Of a DNA stretch of 41,615 nt, positions 32,761 through 41,200 are shown piece after piece. The stretch is taken from NCBI GenBank assembly GCA_016208085.1, contig JACQYT010000059.1, positions 34,328 to 75,942 of the forward strand. Direction: 5' to 3'. The notes under the pieces are model-generated. The model saw only the letters and a list, made by a program, of their open reading frames with translations. It made no database searches and was not told where the DNA came from. Positions within the stretch are counted from its first letter, which is position 1. The number at the start of each line of letters is the position of its first letter. Source of the DNA: Elusimicrobiota bacterium. GTDB taxonomy: Bacteria; Elusimicrobiota; Elusimicrobia; Elusimicrobiales; UBA9959. Made by a program: the position numbers and the translations under genes.

Positions 32761-35204
32761 TAAGAAAGAACGAAATTTTCGGGTTGAAAAACCGGCTCCT
32801 TTCGGCGGCGGAAATAATTGTCCGCCTGGCCAAAAACCGCAAAGCGCGCGCCTGGGCGCTCTCCGGCCTTGCGCTGGCTCTCGCCTGGTATTTCTGCCTG
32901 CCCAAACCCCTGTTCAGGGAGCCGGTCTCGGCCGTCCTGCTGAGCGCCGGCGGGGAACTGCTCGGCGCCCGGATAGCCGAAGACGGGCAATGGCGGTTTC
33001 CTCCTCCGAAAACCCTCCCCGAAAAATACAAACAGGCGCTCATCCATTTCGAGGATAAGCGGTTCCGGCTCCACCCGGGGGTGGACCCCGCCGCGCTGGC
33101 CCGGTCGGTCTATACCAATTACAAGCGCGGGAAGGTTGTGAGCGGCGGCAGCACCATTACGATGCAGGTCATCCGCCTCTCGCGGAAGAACCCGCCGCGC
33201 ACCTATCCGGAAAAGCTGCTGGAGATACTGCTGGCCCTGCGGCTGGAATGCGGCTGCAGCAAGGACGAGATCCTGGCGCTCTACGCCGGCCACGCCCCGT
33301 TCGGCGGGAACGTGGTGGGCCTGGAGGGGGCGGCGTGGCGGTATTACGGACGCTCCCCCGAGCTGCTTTCGTGGGGGGAAAGCGCGCTGCTGGCCGTCCT
33401 GCCCAACAGCCCGTCGCTTATCCGCCCCGGCAGAAACAGCGTGGCGCTGAAGGTCAAGCGCGACGCCCTGCTGCGCAGGCTCAGCCTCGCCGGCGTGCTG
33501 GACGGCTCCACCATGGAACTGGCGCAGAAGGAGCCTTTACCCGGGGAGCCGTACCCGCTGCCGCGCGCGGCGCCGCAGCTGCTGGACACGCTGGCGGCGG
33601 AGCGGCGAGCCCTTTCGGCTTCGCTCAGAGTGGGTCCTTTCTCCAGGCTGAAGACCACCCTCGACGGCGCCCTGCAGAAGTCGGTGCAGTCGATAGTGCG
33701 GCGCTACTCCGACGGGATGCTGCTGCACGGGATACGGAACGCCGCCGTCATCGTCATCGATAACGGTACTTTCGAGGTAAAGGCCTACGTGGGCAACAGC
33801 CGGGACGACGACGGGACGGGGAAAGCCCGCGCGGGCTCCGGCTACGCCATAGACCTGGTCCGCAAGCCCCGGAGCACCGGCAGCGTGCTGAAGCCGCTCC
33901 TCTTCGCGGCCATGCTCCAATCGGGGGAACTGCTCTCCACCACGCTGGTGCCCGACCTGCCCACGCAGTTCGGGAATTTCATGCCGCAGAACTTCGACCG
34001 CAAGTACCGCGGCGCGGTCCCGGCCAGGACGGCGCTGGCGCAGTCGCTGAACGTGCCGGCCGTGCGGATGCTCAAAAAATACGGCGTGCCGCGCTTCTAC
34101 GACTTCCTGAAAAACCTGGGGATGTCCACGCTGCACAGGGACCCGCAGGGCTACGGGCTGTCGCTGATAGTGGGCGGGGCGGAGGGAACGCTCTGGGATC
34201 TTACGCGGATATACGCGAACATGGCCCACCTGGCGAAAGGCGGCGAAAAAAAGGGGGCGGCGCGCCTTCACGAATTAAGGATACTGGCGGACTCCCCTGA
34301 CGCCGGGAAGACGACGAACGACCTGGGCCCCGGGGCGGCCTGGCTCACCATGAAGGCCCTGCTTGACGTGACGAGGCCTGGCGAGGAGGGATACTGGGAG
34401 AATTTCGACAGCTCGCGCAGGATAGCGTGGAAGACCGGCACCAGCTACGGCCACCGCGACGCGTGGGCCATCGGCAGCGACGCCAGGCACACCGTGGGGG
34501 TCTGGCTGGGGAACGCCGATGGCGAAAGCAGGCTGGAACTGGTCGGGGTGGCGGCGGCCGCGCCGCTGCTTTTTGAGGTCTTCAGCCGCCTTCCCTACGG
34601 CGGCTGGTTTGATATTCCGGAGGCGTATCTGAAGGAGGTGGAGGTCTGCAAGAACGACGGCTACCTGCCTTTCGGGGGCTGTGAGACCGCCAAACAATGG
34701 TCCCCGCTGGGGAGCAATTTCGATCAGATAAGCCCGCACAACAAGACTGTCCACCTGGATGCCTCGGGCAAATGGCGAGTCCACGGTAAATGCGAAGCTG
34801 TGTCCAAGATGAAGCATACCGGCTGGTTCTCGCTTCCGCCGGGGCAGGAATACTTCTACAGGCGCTATTATGCCGGCTACAAGCCCCTGCCGCCCTATCG
34901 CAGGGACTGCGAGGCGGACGCGGACAAGAAAAAGGGCCCCGTAGAATTTCTGTATCCGAACGCCGACAGCAGGATCTATATCCCGATAGACCTGGCGGAG
35001 AAAAAAGGGCGCGTGGTCTTCGAGGCGGCCCATACCTGGCCCGACGCCGCGCTCTTCTGGCATCTCGACGGGAACTACATCGGAAGAACCGCCGTCTTTC
35101 ATCAGCAGGCCCTCGATATAGAGCCCGGACCCCATGAGATAACCATCGTCGACCATGAGGGCAATTATGCCACGAGGCGTTTCGAGATCCTGGGCGTAAA
35201 TTAG
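32757..35204 (+). CDS. pbpC: Penicillin-binding protein 1C
   Basis: This 815-residue bifunctional peptidoglycan synthase is anchored by one helix (AWALSGLALALAWYFCL). The glycosyltransferase (GT51) domain shows the catalytic Glu99 in HFEDKRF and GGSTITMQ. The transpeptidase domain shows SVLK (Ser376 and Lys379), SLN in AQSLNVPAV, and KTGTSYG (Lys559). A C-terminal PBP1C-type beta domain (EFLYPNADSRIYIPIDL to RRFEILG) is present, which fixes it as PBP1C rather than 1A or 1B. The start is taken as the TTG at 32757 overlapping the upstream TGA; no ATG is near, and a GGGCGGG site lies 9 bases before. PBP1C is usually next to alpha-2-macroglobulin and is thought to repair peptidoglycan after attack; here an ATPase gene separates them. 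Confidence 0.93.
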   Translation: MIRKNEIFGLKNRLLSAAEIIVRLAKNRKARAWALSGLALALAWYFCLPKPLFREPVSAVLLSAGGELLGARIAEDGQWRFPPPKTLPEKYKQALIHFEDKRFRLHPGVDPAALARSVYTNYKRGKVVSGGSTITMQVIRLSRKNPPRTYPEKLLEILLALRLECGCSKDEILALYAGHAPFGGNVVGLEGAAWRYYGRSPELLSWGESALLAVLPNSPSLIRPGRNSVALKVKRDALLRRLSLAGVLDGSTMELAQKEPLPGEPYPLPRAAPQLLDTLAAERRALSASLRVGPFSRLKTTLDGALQKSVQSIVRRYSDGMLLHGIRNAAVIVIDNGTFEVKAYVGNSRDDDGTGKARAGSGYAIDLVRKPRSTGSVLKPLLFAAMLQSGELLSTTLVPDLPTQFGNFMPQNFDRKYRGAVPARTALAQSLNVPAVRMLKKYGVPRFYDFLKNLGMSTLHRDPQGYGLSLIVGGAEGTLWDLTRIYANMAHLAKGGEKKGAARLHELRILADSPDAGKTTNDLGPGAAWLTMKALLDVTRPGEEGYWENFDSSRRIAWKTGTSYGHRDAWAIGSDARHTVGVWLGNADGESRLELVGVAAAAPLLFEVFSRLPYGGWFDIPEAYLKEVEVCKNDGYLPFGGCETAKQWSPLGSNFDQISPHNKTVHLDASGKWRVHGKCEAVSKMKHTGWFSLPPGQEYFYRRYYAGYKPLPPYRRDCEADADKKKGPVEFLYPNADSRIYIPIDLAEKKGRVVFEAAHTWPDAALFWHLDGNYIGRTAVFHQQALDIEPGPHEITIVDHEGNYATRRFEILGVN

Positions 35205-35312
35205 GCTTACCAGGGGCAAGCAACTACAAAAACTATAATCATATTGTAGTTTCACGCCCCTGGCGTGATATTATTGAAATTCCTGAGCCTCACGCTTGAT
35301 TCTCCCATGAAA

Positions 35313-35366
35313 TGTAGCGGGCGATGTAAATCGCCCCAATTTCGCGGATTCACATCCGCCGCTACA
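35313..35366. repeat. Two-hairpin palindrome bounded by TGTAGCG/CGCTACA, copy 1
   Basis: Outer arms TGTAGCG and CGCTACA enclose the hairpins GGCGAT-gtaa-ATCGCC and GCGGAT-tcac-ATCCGC, giving a cloverleaf-like fold. The 319-bp gap 35205-35523 holds this, a CCCGAAAATT hairpin and a possible promoter, but no gene. Confidence 0.8.
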
Positions 35367-35403
35367 ACCGCCCAAAAAGGAAATTCCTATGGTCTGAACG
35401 TAA

Positions 35404-35440
35404 CCCGAAAATTGCCCGCCCGAGGCGGACAATTTTCGGG
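35404..35440. repeat. CCCGAAAATTG hairpin upstream of the second GH13 gene
   Basis: CCCGAAAATTG at 35404-35414 pairs perfectly with CAATTTTCGGG at 35430-35440, and the loop has an inner CCGCC/GGCGG stem. Confidence 0.8.
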
Positions 35441-35464
35441 TGAAACTTTAAGCCCGCAATTTGC

Positions 35465-35470
35465 TATAAT
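35465..35470 (+). promoter_or_regulatory. TATAAT -10 element for the second GH13 gene
   Basis: TATAAT at 35465-35470 lies 54 bases before the GTG start at 35524; a weak GTGAAA lies near the -35 position. Confidence 0.35.
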
Positions 35471-35523
35471 TTGTTCCAGTGGGGGGTATCCCGCTTTTCC
35501 ATATTTTTTAGAAGAGGTGTTTT

Positions 35524-37017
35524 GTGCTGCGAGCCAATCCCCATCTTATTGAGACAAACGCCAGGCTGTGGCTTAAAACGCTCAGGAAGAAGTATGCCCT
35601 GCCGGAGATGACGCTTTCCTCCATCCCGGAGGACGAGTGGCTTGAGCTCAAACACCTCGGCATAGACATAGTATGGCTGATGGGCGTGTGGGCGCCGAGC
35701 CCAGAATCTGCCGCTATAGCGCGGGCCAACCCCGGCCTGGCGGCGGCTGTGAAAAAGATCTCCCCGGAACTGGGCCCGGAATCTCTGGGCGCTTCGCCTT
35801 ACGCCGTTTACGGCTATAAACTGAACCCGGAACTCGGTCTTGAACAGGAACTCAAGGCTCTGCGTGAAAAGCTTAATTCCATGGGCATCAGGCTGTTCCT
35901 GGACTTCGTCTCCAATCATGCCGCCAAAGACAACCCGTTCATATACGAATGTCCCGACTGTTTCATAACGGGCGGCGAAGAGGATGTTAAAGCGCACCCC
36001 GACTGGTTCTTTGAAACCGAGATAAACGGCAAGAAAACCCATATCGCCTACGGCCGCGACCCCAATTTCCCGCCCTGGACCGACACCGCCCAGTATAATT
36101 ATTTCAACCCTCTCACCAGGGAAAAAAGGCTTGAGCTGCTGCTTGAGCTGGCCGAAGTCTGCGACGGCGTGCGCTGCGACATGGTGATGCTGACGCTTAA
36201 CGATATTCACGAAAGCGCCTGGGGCTGGATCCTGGGCAAAGCGGGTTACGTCAAACCGGCGGAGGAATTCTGGACGCACGCCATAAGGACGGTGAAGGAA
36301 AAATATCCGGAGTTTGTGTTTCTGGCCGAAGTTTACTGGGGCCTTGAATGGCAGGTTCAGCTGATGGGTTTTGATTACAGTTACGATAAGGTCACTTACG
36401 ACCGCTTGCGCTTCATGGGCGCCGACGAGGTAAGGGGCCACCTCAGGGCCGAGAAGCTCTACCAGAAACGCTCGGTGCGGTTCATTGACAACCACGACGA
36501 GGCGCCATCCATAGAGGCCTTCGGCAGGGAAAAGGCTTTCACGGCCGCAGTGATTATCTCCACCATCAAGGGCCTGCGCTTCTACAGCGACCTGCAGCTG
36601 GAAGGCCTGCGCCACAAGGTGCCGCTCCAGCTCGGCGGGATCTGGGAGCGTTCAGCGGACCTGGCCGTGCGCAAGTTCTACGAGAAACTTCTCAAGATTG
36701 TAGACCATCCCGCCTTCCACGGGGGGGAATGGAGCCTGCTAGAAGTGCGCCAGTGCGAGCCGCAGGATCCGTCCCACAAGAACATCCTGGCCTGGAGTTG
36801 GGCGCAGCGCAGGACGATAAAGATAGTGGTTGTCAATTATTCCAACGCGGTTTCCTGCGGTGTGGTGAACGTGTCCGTCAAAAGCTCCGGCGCCGCCGCC
36901 ATCTTTGAAGAGCTCTCCGACCGGTTCTTCTCCTTCAGCGCCGAAGAAATCTCCAACGGCCTTAAGCTCCGGCAGATGCAGCCCTATTCGGCGTATATAT
37001 TTGATATAGAATTCTAA
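35524..37017 (+). CDS. Cytoplasmic GH13-family enzyme
   Basis: This 497-residue alpha-amylase-superfamily protein has no signal peptide. The barrel begins near LELKHLGIDIVWLMGVW. The catalytic trio is present: Asp219 in GVRCDMVML, Glu269 in LAEVYWG and Asp325 in IDNHDEAP, with LDFVSNHAA at the second conserved region. Between them are insertions (ECPDCFITGG near 140) unlike a plain amylase. The C-terminal part (about 385-495) has a small beta domain. A GTG at 35524 follows AAGAGGTG. It shares only the fold and active site with the exported enzyme at 22220-24205. Candidates include an intracellular maltodextrin or trehalose/sucrose-type enzyme, but the sequence does not decide. A hairpin follows the stop directly. 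Confidence 0.82.
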   Translation: MLRANPHLIETNARLWLKTLRKKYALPEMTLSSIPEDEWLELKHLGIDIVWLMGVWAPSPESAAIARANPGLAAAVKKISPELGPESLGASPYAVYGYKLNPELGLEQELKALREKLNSMGIRLFLDFVSNHAAKDNPFIYECPDCFITGGEEDVKAHPDWFFETEINGKKTHIAYGRDPNFPPWTDTAQYNYFNPLTREKRLELLLELAEVCDGVRCDMVMLTLNDIHESAWGWILGKAGYVKPAEEFWTHAIRTVKEKYPEFVFLAEVYWGLEWQVQLMGFDYSYDKVTYDRLRFMGADEVRGHLRAEKLYQKRSVRFIDNHDEAPSIEAFGREKAFTAAVIISTIKGLRFYSDLQLEGLRHKVPLQLGGIWERSADLAVRKFYEKLLKIVDHPAFHGGEWSLLEVRQCEPQDPSHKNILAWSWAQRRTIKIVVVNYSNAVSCGVVNVSVKSSGAAAIFEELSDRFFSFSAEEISNGLKLRQMQPYSAYIFDIEF

Positions 37018-37131
37018 CCCGAAAATTGGCCCGGCCGATTTTCGGGTGCCCGTTCACCCGTCAGACAACTACAGCCGTGTGTTTTGCCGGTAAACGCCGG
37101 TGAAAATTTGTGTCGCCGGTCAGGAAAGAAA
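37018..37131 (-). repeat. Composite intergenic repeat, copy 3, inverted
   Basis: The hairpin CCCGAAAATTGG... / ...ATTTTCGGG at 37018-37046 directly follows the TAA of the GH13 gene. The conserved arm lies at 37051-37105 on the opposite strand to copies 1 and 2, and the CTTTCCTGACCGGCGA segment at 37113-37131. The hairpin may serve as a terminator. Confidence 0.8.
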
Positions 37132-37203
37132 CCGAACAAACCAATTTCAACTGAAGCTTTCAGACTAAGGTTGATTCATTCGTAAAAAGTCATTTTGCAG
37201 TTT

Positions 37204-37261
37204 TGTAGCGGGCGAATTGCTATTCGCCTCTATTGGGCGGGATAGTAATCCCGCCGCTACA
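37204..37261. repeat. Two-hairpin palindrome bounded by TGTAGCG/CGCTACA, copy 2
   Basis: It has the same outer arms as 35313-35366, with hairpins GGCGAAT-tgct-ATTCGCC and GCGGGAT-agta-ATCCCGC. Each stem is one pair longer than in copy 1 and the added base is matched on the other arm. Confidence 0.85.
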
Positions 37262-37293
37262 GTTTTCTGGAATGTGGACTTTTTACGGGAGAA

Positions 37294-38037
37294 TCAAGGT
37301 TCGCGCGCCAGCGTGAAGACCGCCGCGCCGGCGGCCCCGGCTTTCTTCAACCGGCCGGCGAGCTCCGAAACCGTGGCTAGCGTAGTGGCTACGTCGTCTA
37401 TTATAAGCACGCGCCTGCCTTTGACTAGTTCCGGCCTTGTCACCTTAAAAGCCCCGTTCATGTTCTCAAGGCGTTCTTTTTTGGTCAGCCCCGTCTGCGA
37501 GGGCGTGTTCCGTATCCTCTCCACGGCGCCCTCAAGCATAAACAGCTTCTTTTCCCGGCCCAGGACTTCCGCCAATAACCGCGACTGGTTAAAACCCCGC
37601 TCTTTTTCTTTTTCCCTGAAAAGCGGCACGGGCATGGCAAAATTATACGGCTTCAGTCGGGGATACCTGTCATAAGCTTTTGCCAGCTCAAGGCCCAGCG
37701 GTCCGGCCAGACCCCGGCGGCCCCGGTATTTAAATTCGTGAATAAGCGTTCTCAACTCCGGGTTGAAGACGAACGCCGATACCGCGAAATCGAGGGCGAC
37801 CCCGCCCTTGTGGCCGCGGCAGTTAAAACAGTATTCGCCGCCCGAGTCCAGCGGCACGCCGCATTTCTTGCAATGGAGTTCCGGGATCGGTTCAAGGTTT
37901 GCGCGGCAGGCCGGGCATAAAGGGCCGTCGTCCGGATAGCGGAGGTCTTCCCTGCAATGCGCGCAGGTCCTGGGCAGCAGAACATGCAGTAAATATCTTA
38001 AAATTTTAAGAAAAGGAATTTTCATAATTTTCGCCAT
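37294..38037 (-). CDS. comF: ComF family phosphoribosyltransferase-like protein
   Basis: This 247-residue protein of the ComF/GntX family is linked to DNA uptake in naturally competent bacteria. The N-terminal zinc-finger region has paired cysteines at 25/28, 41/44, 56/59 and 70/73 (CAHC, CPAC, CKKC, CFNC). The phosphoribosyltransferase domain has RTLIHEFKYRG, PVPLFREKEKERGFNQSRLLA and the PRPP-binding loop VLIIDDVATT. The ATG at 38037 lies inside a 7-bp repeat array; an in-frame ATG (MKIPF) four codons later is an alternative. It is the only competence-related gene in the window, so its role here is inferred from the family. Confidence 0.9.
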   Translation of the reverse strand: MAKIMKIPFLKILRYLLHVLLPRTCAHCREDLRYPDDGPLCPACRANLEPIPELHCKKCGVPLDSGGEYCFNCRGHKGGVALDFAVSAFVFNPELRTLIHEFKYRGRRGLAGPLGLELAKAYDRYPRLKPYNFAMPVPLFREKEKERGFNQSRLLAEVLGREKKLFMLEGAVERIRNTPSQTGLTKKERLENMNGAFKVTRPELVKGRRVLIIDDVATTLATVSELAGRLKKAGAAGAAVFTLAREP

Positions 38038-38060
38038 AAGCCATATGCCTTAGGCCATAG
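38033..38060 (+). repeat. 7-bp repeat array over the comF start
   Basis: GCCATAA, GCCATAT, GCCTTAG and GCCATAG follow in register from 38033 and contain the comF start codon (CAT at 38035-38037 on this strand). A partial inverted array is at 38082-38098. Confidence 0.75.
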
Positions 38061-38081
38061 GCAGAATTTTCGTATTCCGAA

Positions 38082-38098
38082 GCCTATGGCTTACGGCC
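38082..38098 (+). repeat. Inverted partner of the comF heptamer array
   Basis: GCCTATG, GCTTACG and GCC lie in the opposite sense to the array at 38033-38060, 21 bp away; together they can form a stem upstream of comF. Confidence 0.6.
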
Positions 38099-38111
38099 AA
38101 TTCAGTTAACA

Positions 38112-38134
38112 GGTCGCATAAATGCGACCGCTAC
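38112..38134. repeat. Half copy of the CGCTACA palindrome
   Basis: The hairpin GGTCGCAT-aa-ATGCGACC is followed by GCTACA, matching the right half of the elements at 35313 and 37204 but with a different stem sequence. The 255-bp gap 38038-38292 holds only repeats. Confidence 0.6.
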
Positions 38135-38267
38135 AAGCCTATGGCGGTGCGAAGCACAATTCAAGGTTGCGTACAGGCGCCGTATCAAGCGCTATGCGCA
38201 TCAAACGGCCAAATCATGAAACCCCATCAGAATTTGCCGCTAAGTCTACTAGATAAGCGAACGGACA

Positions 38268-38292
38268 CCCGAAAATTGCCGCAATTTTCGGG
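38268..38292. terminator. CCCGAAAATTG hairpin abutting the SprA-like stop codon
   Basis: CCCGAAAATTG at 38268-38278 pairs perfectly with CAATTTTCGGG at 38282-38292, over a 3-nt loop. On the minus strand it begins directly after the TAA of the SprA-like gene, as the hairpin at 37018 does after its gene. Confidence 0.7.
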
Positions 38293-41200
38293 TTAGAACT
38301 GGAACGTCAGCGTGCCGCCGAACTGGTAAGAGAAGTAGTCATCCTGCTTCAGGTGCTTGTTCCAGAGCCGCTGGAGGCCGGCGTTGAAGGCGAGGCGCAG
38401 ATTCTTGGCGGCCTCGTAATCCGCGCTGGACCAGGTCGCGGACATAGTCTATCTTCGGGGTAAAGTGGAATTTTTTGTGGTCGAACGAGCCCTGCAAGGT
38501 GGCGTCCTGGTGCACGGACCGCTGCACCCGCTGGTTGATCCTCAGGTCCTTTTTGCTTGCGAGCCGCAGATTAGAGCTCATGGCGGTGTCTACGTAATTC
38601 AGCAGTTTGAACCGCAGGTCCAGGCTGTAGGTTTTTGAAGCGTCCAGGCTTATCGCCTTGGACTCGTTGGAGTTGGCCGTATATTTAAGGTTGAGATTGG
38701 CGTTCTGCGCCCATCCGGCGGCTCGGATAAGCGTCTCAAGCTGGGACAGCGACAGTGTCAGGTCGGGAAAAGTGCGGTTGACGCTTTGCGATTTTGTGCC
38801 CGTGACTTCGGACTTCTGCACTGAGTTGGAGAAGGTATTGGTCAGGCTCATGGTAGCGAGCGCCGCCGCCCTTCCCTTGAAACCGAAACCTTCAAACGGC
38901 TGCCAGCGCTGGGACGAACTTATCGTATCGCGCAAAGTGACGGAATTCCTGGTTGCGAAACGGCTTTCGGGCCGGAGCGAACCCCTGAGCCACAGTTTGT
39001 TCCTGGTATCGTAAGCCTTTTCGATGTTGGCCCAGGAGTCGCCGTCCTGGATCTGGTAGTTGGAAGAAAGTATCAGTGACCTCAACAGCCGGTTGCGCGG
39101 CGCGAGCTCGTTGATGTTAAGCGCCAGGCTCACCGCGCCCTGGGCGTTCCTGTTGACGGTTTTGATCTCGCCCGCGCGGAACACGTCCGAGGACTGCACC
39201 ACCGTGACCGTAGTAATGTTGAGGTTGTTGTTCTCTATGGTGGTGATGGAATAGCCGACGGAGGGATTCAGCCAGGAGAAGAACAGGAAATTGGAATTAA
39301 CGTCCACGGTCTGCTGCCTGGACTTGGGATAGTCTTCCCCGGCTTGGGGGTTCGACAGCGCCGACAGCGCCAGGCGCTTTTCCCGGACCTGCTGCAGGCT
39401 GTATCCCGAATTGAAGGAAGATCCCTTCCAGGGCGCAAACGCCAGCTTCGCACCGTAGGAATCGGTCCGTTCTTTTGTGTTATAGAGTCCGGCCGGATTC
39501 AGGAGCTTCGCCCCGTCGTACTCCACCCTGTTCATGCCCAGAGAATAGTTGAAATTGTACGTCTGCGGCAGAATACGGAGATTAAGCGGCATTGTGTAGG
39601 CGAGGTTCGCGGCGTAGGTATCCCGGTCGTCCTGCCTGGCCATCGACTGGTAGTCGGTCCGGCTTTTGCCGTAGTTGAAGCCGAGCTTCGGCAGGGCGCC
39701 TATATTCAGGGAGCTTGAGGCCGTGCCGTCGAATTTCCTCACTTTGCCCTGCTGCATAGAATTGACCAGGTTGTTTCCGCCCGTGACCAGGGCGTTCGGC
39801 GTGGTGGTTATCTGCTTCGCCGCGGCGAAGCTCAGTGGCAGGAACGAAATGTGGGTGATGTTCAGGTAGCCGGAGTTCTGCTCGTTGTCCTGGTTCGCGA
39901 TGACGGTGACAGGGGTCTGGAAGTTCCTGTCCACCTTACGGTGTTTGCCGCCGAAGGTCAGCCAGCCCGGAACCTCAAAACTGCCTTCCACTTTTCCGGC
40001 GTTACCCGTGCGGCCTATCGGTTCGGCCAGGTGTATTTCGTTTATATAGACCGTGACGTCGTGGGAAGCGGCGTCGGTCGGCATCACGATCACGCCCATG
40101 GTAAGCTGGGCGACCTGCTGGAGGCTGGGCTTACCCTTTGAGGAGATATATATCTCATAGTTGGAGATGTGGTCGGGGACCTTGGCCCAGATATCCGGGA
40201 TACTGTCTCTCGTCAGGTCTTCCTGGTTTATGGTGTAGAGTCTCCAGCCGGTGAAGTCCAGCGGTATTTCGGCTTTAAAATAGTGGTTATCGTCGCCGAT
40301 CCTGATGAAAAAGCGGGTGTTCGCGTCCCCGGCCTTTGGATTCAAGAGGAAACGGAATTTGGAGTGCTGGGATAAGTCCACCGGAACCGTGAATTTCCGG
40401 TATACATAAGCGGTGGAGGTTGAGGTGACGGCAGTATAATCCAGGGATAAGGCCTGCTCCACAAGATTCCCGGAATTGGTTTTATTTTTCTGTTCCGAAA
40501 CCGATCCGTAGAGCTTATTGAACACCCACGTGGCCTCTCCGACGGCCTGATAGATGGGAACATAGCCGGGGTTATCTATATTGTTTTCCGCCAGCGCCTT
40601 GATAGAACCTGTGGTGGTGCTCTGGCTGACGCCCCAGGTATTGCCCACGGCCGAGATGCGCGCGAATTTTATCACGCCGCTGTCCGGGTCGGAGGAGTTC
40701 TTCTTTTTCAGCGAGATCCGCACCTGCTTGACGGCGTTCCACTTGTAGGTCTCGGTAGAAGCGATGGAGATGGGCGCATAAAGCGTGTGCCAGCCGGTAA
40801 AGTTTATGTAGTCTTTCTGATTGCCGGGAGCCGGAGTGGAATCGTTGTTGTCTATGAATTTGAAGCCCCTGTAGCCGAAGTCGCCGCCGGTCAGATCCGC
40901 CGGGTCCAGCCGGCCGTTCTGGTTGAGGTCTTCGGAGTCCAGCCGGCCGTTCTTCGCCCCGTAGCGCGTCGAGGTGAGGCCGGCCGGCGCGTAGAACCAG
41001 CCGATGTCTTCGTCGGGAGCGACCTGCGAGTCGCAGTTCGCGTCCTCGCTTTTCGGGGAGTGGGAGGGGAGGGTGAGGCCGTTTGAACAGATGAGGCTCG
41101 CCGCTGTCCCACCGGTGTTGTCGGCGTCCTCGTTTATCTGCCCCAGGTGGAGGTTGAACTGGGGGCCGGTGTTGGTTGATCCGTAGACCACCAGTTCCAG

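Noticed and set aside
34275-35255. Minus-strand open frame of 326 codons opposite the end of pbpC
   Set aside because: The plus strand encodes the conserved PBP1C C-terminal domain there; the opposite frame has no family features.
35464-36615. Minus-strand open frame of 383 codons opposite the cytoplasmic GH13 gene
   Set aside because: The plus strand carries all three GH13 catalytic motifs; the reverse frame is a shadow.
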